64,000 nucleotides of DNA from contig NZ_JAGPYK010000009.1 in the NCBI RefSeq assembly GCF_018070045.1, positions 62,001 through 126,000 of the forward strand, in the 5' to 3' direction. Position numbers and translations under genes: made by a program. Under the pieces are notes generated by a model that saw only the letters and a program-made list of their open reading frames with translations, was not told where the DNA came from and searched no databases. The stretch comes from Micromonospora sp. U21 (GTDB taxonomy: Bacteria > Actinomycetota > Actinomycetes > Mycobacteriales > Micromonosporaceae). Positions 26,790-35,397 of the stretch are shown here, piece after piece (positions within the stretch are counted from its first letter, which is position 1; the number at the start of each line of letters is the position of its first letter).

Positions 26790-28357
26790 CCAGCGTGACC
26801 GGCTCGCCGGTACGGACCCTGCTGCTGTGGTGCCCGGACTGGCCGGTGCTCGCCGCCGAGATCGTCGACGGGGTGCCGGCCACCGGCCCGGTCGCCGTGC
26901 TGCACGCCAACCGGGTGGTCGCCTGCTCCGAGCGGGCCCGCGCCGAGGGGGTGCGTCGAGGGCTGCGCAAGCGGGAGGCGCAGGGCCGCTGCCCGCAGCT
27001 CACCGTCGTGGAGCACGACCCCGGCCGGGACGCCCGGGCGTTCGAGCCGGTGGTCGCCGCGGTGGAGGAGCTGGTCGCCGGCGTCGAGGTGGTCCGCCCG
27101 GGAGCCTGCGCGGTGGCCGCCCGGGGCCCGAGCCGTTACCTCGGCGGCGAGGAGGCGGCCGCCGAGCGGATCATCGAGCACATCGCCCAGTCGTGTCTGG
27201 TGGAGAGCCAGGTCGGCATCGCCGACGGGGTCTTCGCCGCGGGGCTGGCCGCCCGCGCCGGCCGGGTGGTGGCGCCGGGCGGGACACCGGAGTTCCTGGC
27301 CGGGCTGCCGGTCGAGGCGCTCGGCCGGTCGGCGCTGGCCGACCTGTTGCGCCGGCTGGGGGTGCGGACCCTCGGCGACTTCGCCGCGTTGCCGGCCGGC
27401 GACGTGCTGGCCCGGTTCGGGTTCGACGGCGCGCTGGCCCACCGGCTGGCCGCCGGGCGGGACCATCGCCCGCTCGCCGTCCGGCAGCCGCCGTCCGACC
27501 TGACGGTGACCGCCGAGCACGACGAGCCGATCGACCGGGTCGACGCGGCGGCGTTCGCCGCCCGCGCGCTGGCCGAGCAGCTGCACGACCGGCTGGCCGG
27601 GCACGGGCTGGCCTGCACCCGGCTCGGCATCGAGGCGGTCACCGCGCACGGGCAGGAGCTGCACCGCGTGTGGCGGCACGACGGCCTGCTCACCGCCGCG
27701 GCCATCGCCGACCGGGTGCGCTGGCAGCTCGATGGTTGGCTCTCCGGCAGCAACGGCCGGGCCGGTGCCCGACCGGCCCGGCCGACGGCCGGCATCATCC
27801 GGCTGCGGCTGGTCCCGGACGGGGTGATCGCCCAGGCCGGCCTGCAGTCCGGCCTCTGGGGGGAGGCCGGCGAGGAGCGGGAGCGGGCGCACCGGGCGTT
27901 GAGCCGGGTGCAGGGCATCCTCGGCCCGGAATCGGTGGTCACCGCGGTGCTCGGCGGCGGGCGTTCCCCGGCTGACCAGGTGCGACTGGTGCCGTGGGGC
28001 GACGAACGCCTCCCTGCCCGCGCCGGTGCCCCGCCCTGGCCCGGCCGGCTTCCCCCGCCCGCGCCGGCGATGGTGCTGGCCAGCCCGCTCGTGGCGACCG
28101 TGCAGGACGCTGCCGGCGAGCCGGTGGTGGTCAGCGCTCGGTTGGCGGTGAGCGCCCCACCCGCACGGCTGCTGGTCGGCACCGGCCGGCCGGCGGAGAT
28201 TGTCGGCTGGGCCGGGCCGTGGCCGGTGGACGAGCGCTGGTGGGTGCCGGCGGAGGCCCACCGCCGGGCCCGGTTCCAGATCGGCCTCGCCGACGGCACC
28301 GCCCTGCTGCTCGCCGTCGAGGCCGGGCAGTGGCTGGTGGAGGCGATCTATGACTGA
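26786..28357 (+). CDS. imuB: ImuB, catalytically inactive Y-family polymerase homologue
   Basis: A 523-residue Y-family-like protein serving as the hub that binds the sliding clamp, ImuA' and DnaE2. It starts SPVRTLLLWCPDWPVLAAE; the active-site region has a CPDW sequence where true polymerases have DxD (compare HVDMDAFFA in dinB at 37380), so catalysis is lost. The palm, thumb and little-finger order is retained, for example ALADLLRRLGVRTLGDFAALP (helix-hairpin-helix) near residue 180-200. GTG at 26786 overlaps imuA'. Its TGA overlaps a tiny ORF as ATGA. Confidence 0.92.
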   Translation: MTSVTGSPVRTLLLWCPDWPVLAAEIVDGVPATGPVAVLHANRVVACSERARAEGVRRGLRKREAQGRCPQLTVVEHDPGRDARAFEPVVAAVEELVAGVEVVRPGACAVAARGPSRYLGGEEAAAERIIEHIAQSCLVESQVGIADGVFAAGLAARAGRVVAPGGTPEFLAGLPVEALGRSALADLLRRLGVRTLGDFAALPAGDVLARFGFDGALAHRLAAGRDHRPLAVRQPPSDLTVTAEHDEPIDRVDAAAFAARALAEQLHDRLAGHGLACTRLGIEAVTAHGQELHRVWRHDGLLTAAAIADRVRWQLDGWLSGSNGRAGARPARPTAGIIRLRLVPDGVIAQAGLQSGLWGEAGEERERAHRALSRVQGILGPESVVTAVLGGGRSPADQVRLVPWGDERLPARAGAPPWPGRLPPPAPAMVLASPLVATVQDAAGEPVVVSARLAVSAPPARLLVGTGRPAEIVGWAGPWPVDERWWVPAEAHRRARFQIGLADGTALLLAVEAGQWLVEAIYD

Positions 28358-28511
28358 GCTGGTCCGTGTCCGCTCCCTGCCGGAGGCGGATGCCCCGGCG
28401 AGCGATATGACTGTCAGGCATATTTATGACTCTCAGGTATATCGCTCACCGACCCTCTCGCCGGCGGAGCCGGCCGTCGGGATCCGGCCACCCGTGGGGG
28501 CGGCCGGATGA
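28350..28511 (+). CDS. Possible 53-residue small ORF between imuB and dnaE2
   Basis: ATG at 28350 overlaps the imuB stop (ATGA) and the ORF's TGA overlaps the dnaE2 ATG (ATGA), so a ribosome could pass along all three. The product starts MTELVRVRSLPEADAPASD, then a segment encoded by the 48-bp AT-rich palindrome (MTVRHIYDSQVYRS), then a Pro/Gly-rich tail. Because the palindrome is 48 bp, its presence keeps the frame. The residues match no family I know. It may be only a translational bridge. Confidence as a functional protein is low, but the double overlap is real. Confidence 0.4.
   Translation: MTELVRVRSLPEADAPASDMTVRHIYDSQVYRSPTLSPAEPAVGIRPPVGAAG
28400..28447. repeat. 48-bp AT-rich palindromic element, copy 1
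   Basis: Begins GAGCGATATGACTGTCAGG and ends ATATCGCTC; the outer 9 bases are complementary and the interior is imperfectly palindromic. It also reads as two near-identical 18-base direct units (TATGACTSTCAGGYATAT). Length and about 37 of 48 bases match the element at 47662. It is far more AT-rich than its surroundings and lies between imuB and dnaE2. Confidence 0.88.
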
Positions 28512-31500
28512 GCTTCCACAACCCGAAGATGCCCTGGTCGGATCTGGAGCGGGTGCTCTCCGGGCGGGCCGACGACAAGCGGGGGAGCCGGGGTGAGCGG
28601 CACCTGCACGTGGTGGATCCGCTCGCCGTGGACGCCGACGGCGGGGACTCCCCGGCCTGGAGCCGCCGGCGCGAGCAGTACCAGCCGCCGGAGCTGGCCC
28701 GCCCCGACGGCGTGGTGCCCTACGCGGAGCTGCACGCACACACCAACTTCAGCTTCCTCGACGGCGCCAGTCATCCGGAGGAGTTGGCCGAGGAGGCGGC
28801 CCGGCTGGGGCTCACCGCACTCGCCGTCACCGACCACGACGGCTTCTACGGGGTGGTCCGCTTCGCCGAGGCGGCCCGCGCGCTGGCCCTGCCGACCATC
28901 TTCGGCGCGGAGCTCTCCCTCGGGCTGCCCGGTCCGCAGAACGGCGAGCCCGACCCGCACGGCGCGCACCTGCTGGTGCTCGCGCACGGTCACGAGGGGT
29001 ACGCCCGGCTGGCCACCACCATCGCCCGCGCCCAGCTGCGCGGCGGGGAGAAAGGCCGCCCGGTCTACGGGGAGCTGGAGGAGGTCGCCGCCGAGCTGCG
29101 CGACCACGTGCTGGTGCTGACCGGCTGCCGCAAGGGGCACGTGCCGGCGGCGCTGCTCACCGAGGGGGTGGACGCGGCGGCCCGCGAGCTGGACCGGCTG
29201 ACCGCGCTCTTCGGCGCGGAGACGGTGGCGGTGGAGCTGACCGACCACGGCCACCCCGTCGACGCCGACCGCAACGACGCGCTCGCCGACCTGGCCGCCG
29301 CGGCCGGGCTGCCGACGGTGGCCAGCAACAACGTGCACTACGCCAGCCCGGGCCGGCGACGGCTGGCCACCACGGTCGCCGCCGTCCGGGCCCGGCGCAG
29401 CCTGGACGAGATCGACGGCTGGCTGCCCGCGGCGGCCACCGCCCACCTGCGCAGCGGCGCGGAGATGGCGGCCCGGTTCGCCGCGTATCCGGGCGCGGTG
29501 GCCCGGGCCGCCGAGTTCGGCGCCGAGCTGGCCTTCGACCTCCAACTGGTCGCGCCGCAGCTGCCGGCGTACCCGGTGCCGCCGGGGCACACCGAGATGA
29601 GCTGGCTGCGGAAACTGACCGCCGACGGGGCACGGGAGCGTTACGGCCCCCCGCAGGCGCACCCGACGGCGTACGCGCAGCTCGACCACGAGCTGAACAT
29701 GATCGAGGAGCTGGGCTTCCCCGGCTACTTCCTGGTGGTCTACGACATCGTCGCGTTCTGCCGTGAGCAGGACATCTACTGCCAGGGTCGGGGCTCGGCG
29801 GCCAACTCGGCGGTCTGCTACGCGTTGCGGATCACCAACGTGGACGCCGTCCGGCACCGCCTGCTCTTCGAGCGCTTCCTCGCCCCGGAGCGGGACGGCC
29901 CACCGGACATCGACGTGGACATCGAGTCGGACCGCCGGGAGGAGGTGATCCAGCACGTCTACACCCGCTACGGCCGGGAGCACGCCGCCCAGGTCGCCAA
30001 CGTCATCTCCTACCGGCCCCGGTCGGCGGTGCGGGACGTGGCCAAGGCGTTCGGCTTCTCACCCGGCCAGCAGGACGCCTGGAGCAAGCAGATCGACCGG
30101 TGGGGCTCGGTCGCCACGGTCGACGTCGAGGACATCCCCGAGCAGGTGGTGGAGTACGCCAACGAGTTGCAGACGTTCCCCCGGCACCTGGGCATCCACT
30201 CCGGTGGCATGGTGATCTGCGACCGGCCGGTGATCGAGGTCTGTCCGGTGGAGTGGGGGCGGATGCCCGGGCGCAGCGTGCTCCAGTGGGACAAGGACGA
30301 CTGCGCCGCGGTCGGTCTGGTCAAGTTCGACCTGCTCGGCCTCGGCATGCTCTCCGCGCTGCACTACGGCTACGACATGATCGGGTCCCGGCTCGACCTC
30401 GGCGACATGACGCTGGATGACCCGGAGGTCTACGACATGCTCTGCCGGGCGGACTCGGTCGGGGTGTTCCAGGTGGAGAGCCGCGCCCAGATGGCCACCC
30501 TCCCCCGGCTCAAGCCCCGCGAGTTCTACGACCTGGTGGTCGAGGTGGCGCTGATCCGGCCCGGCCCGATCCAGGGCGGCTCGGTGCACCCGTTCATCCG
30601 GCGCAAGAACGGCCTGGAGCCGGTGACCTTCGCGCACCCACTGATGCGCAACGCGCTGGAGAAGACCCTGGGCGTGCCCCTGTTCCAGGAGCAGCTGATG
30701 CAGCTCGCCATCGACCTGGCCGGCTTCGACGCGGCCGAGGCCGACCAACTGCGCCGGGCGATGGGCGCCAAACGCTCGGTCGAGCGGATGACCCGCATCG
30801 CCGACCGGCTCTACGCCGGGATGGCCGAGCGGGGCATCACCGGCGAGCTGGCCGAGGACGTCTACCGCAAGCTCACCGCGTTCGCCAGCTACGGCTTTCC
30901 GGAGAGCCACGCGATGAGCTTCGCCTACCTGGTCTACGCCAGCTCCTGGCTCAAGCGCTACCACCCGGCGCCGTTCCTGGCCGCGCTGCTGAACGCCCAG
31001 CCGATGGGCTTCTACTCCCCACAGACCCTGGTGGACGACGCCCGCCGGCACGGGGTGGAGGTACGCCGCCCGGACATCAACGCCAGCGGGGCGAAGGCGG
31101 TGCTGGAGTCCACCCCGGACACCCGGTGGGGCAGCGGTCCGGGGGAGCCGCCGCACGCCTGGGGGTTGGGCGGCCCGGCGGTCCGGCTCGGGCTGTCCGG
31201 CGTACGGACCCTCGGCGCCGAGGTGGCCGAGCGGATCGAGGCCGAACGGGCGACCGGTGGGCCGTACCGGGACATGCCGGACCTGGCCCGGCGGGTCGGT
31301 CTCACCGCCGCGCAGTTGGAGGCGCTGGCCACCGCGGACGCCTTCGCCTGTTTCGGGCTGACCCGGCGGGAGGCGCTCTGGGCCGCTGGCGCGGCGGCCC
31401 AGGACCGGCCGGGTCGGCTGCCCGGCACGGTGACCGGCGCGGCGGCACCCACGCTGCCCGGGATGGAGGCGGTGGACCGGCTGGTCGCCGACGTGTGGGC

Positions 31501-31876
31501 CACCGGGCTGTCGCCGGAGAGCCATCCGGCCCGGTTCATCCGGGGCCAGCTCGACGTGCTCGGCGCGGTGCCGGTCGCCCGGCTCGGCCGGGTGGAGCCC
31601 GGGCAGCGGATCCGGGTCGGCGGCATCGTCACCCACCGGCAGCGCCCGGCGACCGCGGGTGGGGTCACCTTCCTCAATCTGGAGGACGAGACCGGGATGC
31701 TCAACGTCACCTGCTCGCCGGGGCTGTGGCAGCGCTACCGGCGGGTGGCCCGGACCAGCGCCGCGCTGGTGGTCCGGGGGCGGCTGGAACGGCACGAGGG
31801 GGTGACCAACCTCGTGGCCGACCGGCTGGACGCGATCGAACCGCCGGTCAGTCCCGCGTCCCGTGACTTCCGGTGA
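28508..31876 (+). CDS. dnaE2: Error-prone DNA polymerase III alpha subunit
   Basis: A 1122-residue C-family polymerase that copies past lesions, with ImuA'/ImuB, after damage. Domains: PHP (about 70-330; YAELHAHTNFSFLDGASHPE, VTDHDGFYG), polymerase core with the catalytic GPPDIDVDIESDRREEV (about 460-476), fingers and helix-hairpin-helix, and a C-terminal OB fold (RIRVGGIVTHRQRPATAGG, FLNLEDETGMLNV). Length and domain order are those of DnaE2, not DnaE1, and the imuB neighbour agrees. ATG at 28508 overlaps the small ORF. The last 90 residues have no tau-binding tail, typical of DnaE2. Confidence 0.96.
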   Translation: MSFHNPKMPWSDLERVLSGRADDKRGSRGERHLHVVDPLAVDADGGDSPAWSRRREQYQPPELARPDGVVPYAELHAHTNFSFLDGASHPEELAEEAARLGLTALAVTDHDGFYGVVRFAEAARALALPTIFGAELSLGLPGPQNGEPDPHGAHLLVLAHGHEGYARLATTIARAQLRGGEKGRPVYGELEEVAAELRDHVLVLTGCRKGHVPAALLTEGVDAAARELDRLTALFGAETVAVELTDHGHPVDADRNDALADLAAAAGLPTVASNNVHYASPGRRRLATTVAAVRARRSLDEIDGWLPAAATAHLRSGAEMAARFAAYPGAVARAAEFGAELAFDLQLVAPQLPAYPVPPGHTEMSWLRKLTADGARERYGPPQAHPTAYAQLDHELNMIEELGFPGYFLVVYDIVAFCREQDIYCQGRGSAANSAVCYALRITNVDAVRHRLLFERFLAPERDGPPDIDVDIESDRREEVIQHVYTRYGREHAAQVANVISYRPRSAVRDVAKAFGFSPGQQDAWSKQIDRWGSVATVDVEDIPEQVVEYANELQTFPRHLGIHSGGMVICDRPVIEVCPVEWGRMPGRSVLQWDKDDCAAVGLVKFDLLGLGMLSALHYGYDMIGSRLDLGDMTLDDPEVYDMLCRADSVGVFQVESRAQMATLPRLKPREFYDLVVEVALIRPGPIQGGSVHPFIRRKNGLEPVTFAHPLMRNALEKTLGVPLFQEQLMQLAIDLAGFDAAEADQLRRAMGAKRSVERMTRIADRLYAGMAERGITGELAEDVYRKLTAFASYGFPESHAMSFAYLVYASSWLKRYHPAPFLAALLNAQPMGFYSPQTLVDDARRHGVEVRRPDINASGAKAVLESTPDTRWGSGPGEPPHAWGLGGPAVRLGLSGVRTLGAEVAERIEAERATGGPYRDMPDLARRVGLTAAQLEALATADAFACFGLTRREALWAAGAAAQDRPGRLPGTVTGAAAPTLPGMEAVDRLVADVWATGLSPESHPARFIRGQLDVLGAVPVARLGRVEPGQRIRVGGIVTHRQRPATAGGVTFLNLEDETGMLNVTCSPGLWQRYRRVARTSAALVVRGRLERHEGVTNLVADRLDAIEPPVSPASRDFR

Positions 31877-31971
31877 CCGGCAAGCATCGGCCTCCCATGT
31901 TTGGAAATCCGGAGAAGAGGAGAAGTGCAGGTCGCGCGGGCAGGGTGGCCCGCGCGAATCGGGAGGGTCTC

Positions 31972-33321
31972 ATGTCACGGACAGTGCGGGTGACGGCGTT
32001 CGCCGGGGTGCTCACCCTGGCGCTCAGCGGGTGCGGGGGAGTCGGCGGCGGCAGCGACGCGGGCGGCGGCACCGCCACCAAGGGCGCGCTCAGCACCATG
32101 GGCTTCGGGTTCTCCGACGAGATCGCCAGCACCCGCGTCGACGCCTTCAAGCGGGACCACCCGGACGTCGACCTGAAGGTCACCGAGGGCAGCTTCGACG
32201 AGCAGCAGTTCCTCTCCGCGGTCGCCTCGGGCAACCCACCGGACCTGGTCTACATGGACCGCAAGCTGATCGGCACGTACGCCAAGCGCGGCTCGATCCA
32301 GCCGCTCACCGACTGTGTCAAGAAGCAGGGCATCAACCTGGAGCAGTACCGGCCGGCGGCCCGCGCCCAGGTCACCCTGGACGGCACCGTCTACGGCATC
32401 CCGGAGTTCTCCACCGTCCGGGTGGTCTACCTCAACGAGGGGCTGCTGAAGAAGGCCGGGATGACCGCCGACCAGGTCAACCTGGCCGACTGGGCGGCGC
32501 TGCCCGGGCTCAACGCCAAGCTGGCCACGGTGTCCGGCGGCCGGCTCTCCCGGATCGGCATCGACCCGAAGATTCCCGAGTTCCTGCCGATGTGGGCCAA
32601 GGCCAACGGTGTCGACATGCTCTCCGCCGACGGCCGCACCGCCAAGCTGGACGACCCCAAGGTGATCGAGGCGCTGACCACCGGGGTGAACCTGATCCAG
32701 CAGCAGGGTGGTTGGGGCAGGTTCAAGTCCTTCCGGGACACCTTCGACTTCTTCGGCGCGCAGAACCCGCTGTCCAAGAGCCAGATCGTGGCCTGGCCGA
32801 TGGAGGAGTGGTTCCTCAACCAGGCCGCCAAGAACAGCCCGGACGCCGAGCTGGTGGTCAAGCCGTTCGTGGACCGGCAGGGCAAGCCGCTGACCCAGTC
32901 CGCCGGGCAGGCCTGGGTGATCACCAAGGGCGCGAGGAACCCGGACGCCGCGTGCGCGTTCGTCAAGCAGATGACCGCCACCGACACCTGGATGGCCGCC
33001 GCGAAGGCCCGGGCGGACGCCCGCAAGTCCGCCGGCCAGCCGTTCACCGGCGTCTACACCGCCAACGCCGAGGCCGACAAGAGGATCTTCGACGAGCTGT
33101 ACCAGCCGACCGGTAACAAGCGCTTCGACGACGCGGTGGCCACCATCCGTTCGGTGCAGGACGCCGCTTTCGCGATGCCCGCCTCTCCGGCGGGCGCGGA
33201 GTTCGACAAGGCGTACTACGACGCGGTCAACCGGGTGCTCGCCGGCCAGGCGCAGCCCGCGCAGGCGTTGCAGCGGGCCCAGCAGGAGGCCACCGCCGCG
33301 CTGGACAAGGCCGCGAAGTAG
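31972..33321 (+). CDS. Sugar ABC transporter solute-binding lipoprotein
   Basis: A 449-residue lipoprotein that would capture a substrate outside the cell for the permeases encoded downstream. Lipobox LALSGC gives Cys21 after a 20-residue signal, followed by a Gly-rich linker. The family-1 fold is shown by GFGFSDEIASTRVDAFKRDHPDVDLKV near the N-terminus and by LDGTVYGIPEFSTVRVVYLNE. The substrate is probably a sugar or oligosaccharide by family. ATG at 31972 has GGGAGGG 4 bases upstream, and the longer upstream frame would bury the signal peptide. It starts 95 bases after dnaE2. Confidence 0.9.
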   Translation: MSRTVRVTAFAGVLTLALSGCGGVGGGSDAGGGTATKGALSTMGFGFSDEIASTRVDAFKRDHPDVDLKVTEGSFDEQQFLSAVASGNPPDLVYMDRKLIGTYAKRGSIQPLTDCVKKQGINLEQYRPAARAQVTLDGTVYGIPEFSTVRVVYLNEGLLKKAGMTADQVNLADWAALPGLNAKLATVSGGRLSRIGIDPKIPEFLPMWAKANGVDMLSADGRTAKLDDPKVIEALTTGVNLIQQQGGWGRFKSFRDTFDFFGAQNPLSKSQIVAWPMEEWFLNQAAKNSPDAELVVKPFVDRQGKPLTQSAGQAWVITKGARNPDAACAFVKQMTATDTWMAAAKARADARKSAGQPFTGVYTANAEADKRIFDELYQPTGNKRFDDAVATIRSVQDAAFAMPASPAGAEFDKAYYDAVNRVLAGQAQPAQALQRAQQEATAALDKAAK

Positions 33322-33329
33322 CCCGCGCG

Positions 33330-34277
33330 ATGGCCACCGTCACCGCTCCCGCTCCGGGCCGGCGCCGTCGTACGCCGCTGGCCCGGCGGGAGGCGCGCTG
33401 GGCGTACCTCTTCCTGGCGCCGTGGATCGTCGGGTTCCTGGTCTTCTACGCCGGCCCGATGATCGCCAGCCTCTGGTTGAGCTTCACCGAGTACGACGTG
33501 ATCAACCCGCCGGAGTACACCGGGCTGGACAACTACCGGGAGCTGATGAGTGACCCGGCGGTGGCCCGCAGCCTGGGCAACACCGTCTACTACGCGGCGC
33601 TGCACGTACCGCTGGTGATGCTGATCTCGCTCGGCCTGGCGCTGCTGCTCAAGCGGGTCGGCCGGTTGCAGGGCTTCTTCCGTACCGTCTTCTACCTGCC
33701 GGTGATGACCCCGGCGGTGGCGGTCGGCATCCTGTTCCTGCTGTTGCTCAACACTCAGGACGGCCTGATCAACCGGGCGCTCGGCCTGGTCGGGATCGAC
33801 GGTCCGAGCTGGACCACGGACCCGGGCTGGGTGATGCCCGGCATCATCCTGATGAGCCTGTGGAGCCTCGGCTCCACGGTGATCATCTACCTGGCCGCGT
33901 TGCAGAACGTGCCCCGTGACCTGTACGAGGCGGCCGCCATCGACGGCGCCGGCGCCTGGGCCCGGTTCCGGTCGGTCACCCTGCCGATGATCTCGGGCGC
34001 GCTGTTCTTCACGCTGATCGTCAACACGATCGCGTCGCTGCAGATGTTCACCGAGGTCTACACCATGTACTTCGGCAACCGCGAGACCCAGAACACGTTC
34101 AACAGCGACGCGGCCACCTTCTACGTCATCCACCTGTTCCAGGAGGCTTTCCAGTTCCTGCACATGGGCTTCGCCTCGGCGATGGCCTGGCTCCTCTTCG
34201 TGATCATCTTGATCATCACCCTGATACAGGTGAAACTCAGCAACCGGTTCGTGTACTACGAGGGAGAAGACAAGTGA
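33330..34277 (+). CDS. ABC transporter permease, MalF type
   Basis: A 315-residue inner-membrane permease with six predicted membrane helices (first LFLAPWIVGFLVFYAGPMIA). The EAA loop that meets the ATPase is EAAAIDGAGAWARFRSVTLP near residue 205. It pairs with the permease at 34447 and the binding lipoprotein upstream. No ATPase gene is in the operon, so a shared ATPase such as MsiK may power it (inference from actinomycete sugar importers). It starts 8 bases after the lipoprotein stop and its TGA overlaps the next small ORF. Confidence 0.92.
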   Translation: MATVTAPAPGRRRRTPLARREARWAYLFLAPWIVGFLVFYAGPMIASLWLSFTEYDVINPPEYTGLDNYRELMSDPAVARSLGNTVYYAALHVPLVMLISLGLALLLKRVGRLQGFFRTVFYLPVMTPAVAVGILFLLLLNTQDGLINRALGLVGIDGPSWTTDPGWVMPGIILMSLWSLGSTVIIYLAALQNVPRDLYEAAAIDGAGAWARFRSVTLPMISGALFFTLIVNTIASLQMFTEVYTMYFGNRETQNTFNSDAATFYVIHLFQEAFQFLHMGFASAMAWLLFVIILIITLIQVKLSNRFVYYEGEDK

Positions 34278-34450
34278 CGGGGATGAACGGTCACAACGGC
34301 GTGGCCAACGCGCGACGCACCCGGCTGACCGCTGGATGGGTGCCCGAGCAGCACCTCGAGCCGCGCGAGTACCAGCTCACCGACGGCCCGGTCGCCAACG
34401 CTCGGCGGTCCCGGGCCGAGGACGACCCGGCGGCTGGGGCCGAGTCGTGA
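34274..34450 (+). CDS. Possible 58-residue small protein between two permeases
   Basis: GTG at 34274 overlaps the stop of the first permease and the TGA at 34448-34450 overlaps the GTG of the second, so it fits a coupled three-gene unit. The sequence is Arg-rich and hydrophilic: GMNGHNGVANARRTRLTAGW, then VPEQHLEPREY, and a second GPVANARRSRAED. The repeated VANARR motif suggests a short duplication. There is no membrane segment. I do not recognise a family. A small regulatory peptide, or an N-terminal remnant of the second permease, are both possible. Confidence 0.55.
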   Translation: MTGMNGHNGVANARRTRLTAGWVPEQHLEPREYQLTDGPVANARRSRAEDDPAAGAES

Positions 34451-35370
34451 CCACCGCCGTCGAGCGGGGCACTGCTCCGCCGGTGCCCGGCATCTCGCCG
34501 GCCCGGCCGGCGGTGCCCCGGTCGGCGGCCGGTGAGGGCCGCCCGCCACTCTGGCAGCGGGTGCTCTTCGTGGCGGCGCTGGTGGGCGCCGCGGTGATCT
34601 TCATGCTGCCGTTCGTCTGGCTGATCAGCGCCTCGCTGCGCCCCCGGGAGTACGTCTTCGCCCCCGGCTTCCTGCCGGTGCCGTTCACTCCGGAGAACTA
34701 CGCCGAGGCCTGGCAGGCCGTGCCGCTGCTGACCTGGTTCGGAAACAGCGTGGTGGTCGGCGTCGCCGCCGCCGCGGCGGTGACCCTCTCCAGCGCCTGG
34801 GTGGCCTTCGGCTTCGCCTACTTCCGCTTCCCCGGCCGCAACCTGCTCTTCGGGCTGGTCCTGGCGACCATGATGCTGCCGTTCGCGGTCACCATGATCC
34901 CGACGTACCTGATCTGGTCGGACCTGGGGTTGACCGACACCCAGGTGCCGCTCTGGGCGGGCAACCTGTTCGGCTCGGCGTTCTACATCTTCCTGCTGCG
35001 GCAGTTTCTGCTCTCCCTGTCCCGGGAGTACTTCGAGGCCGCCCGGGTGGACGGGGCGAGCTACCCGCAGCTGTTCTGGAAGATGGCCTTCCCGCTGATC
35101 CGACCGGCCCTGCTGGTCGCCTTCGTCTTCGAGTTCAAGGCCAGCTGGACGGACCTGCTCAAGCCGCTGATCTACCTGCGCAACGAGCAGCTCTACACGC
35201 TGCCGCGCGGGCTCAAGGTGGTGCTGGACCGGTTCGGCTACGGCGGCGAGCAGCAGTGGGAGATCGTGCTCGCCGGGAGCGTGCTGGCCACCGTACCGAT
35301 GATCATCCTGTTCTTCCTGGCCCAGCGGCACTTCGTCGAGGGCATCGCCACCACCGGCCGCAAGGGTTGA
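34447..35370 (+). CDS. ABC transporter permease, MalG type
   Basis: A 307-residue partner permease with six membrane helices (first VLFVAALVGAAVIFMLPFVW). The EAA loop is EAARVDGASYPQLFWKMAFP near residue 200. The start is GTG at 34447, overlapping the small-ORF stop as GTGA, because the longer in-frame upstream sequence is the small ORF region in another frame. Residues 1-35 are Pro/Arg-rich and cytoplasmic. It completes the transmembrane pore with the upstream permease. No ATPase gene follows; the next gene starts its own leaderless transcript. Confidence 0.92.
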   Translation: MTTAVERGTAPPVPGISPARPAVPRSAAGEGRPPLWQRVLFVAALVGAAVIFMLPFVWLISASLRPREYVFAPGFLPVPFTPENYAEAWQAVPLLTWFGNSVVVGVAAAAAVTLSSAWVAFGFAYFRFPGRNLLFGLVLATMMLPFAVTMIPTYLIWSDLGLTDTQVPLWAGNLFGSAFYIFLLRQFLLSLSREYFEAARVDGASYPQLFWKMAFPLIRPALLVAFVFEFKASWTDLLKPLIYLRNEQLYTLPRGLKVVLDRFGYGGEQQWEIVLAGSVLATVPMIILFFLAQRHFVEGIATTGRKG

Positions 35371-35384
35371 CTGGACCGGGTGAC

Positions 35385-35390
35385 TAGGCT
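35385..35390 (+). promoter_or_regulatory. Probable -10 box for the second methyltransferase
   Basis: TAGGCT ends 7 bases before GTG at 35398, supporting a leaderless start there and not at GTG 35380. Confidence 0.5.
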
Positions 35391-35397
35391 CGACCGG

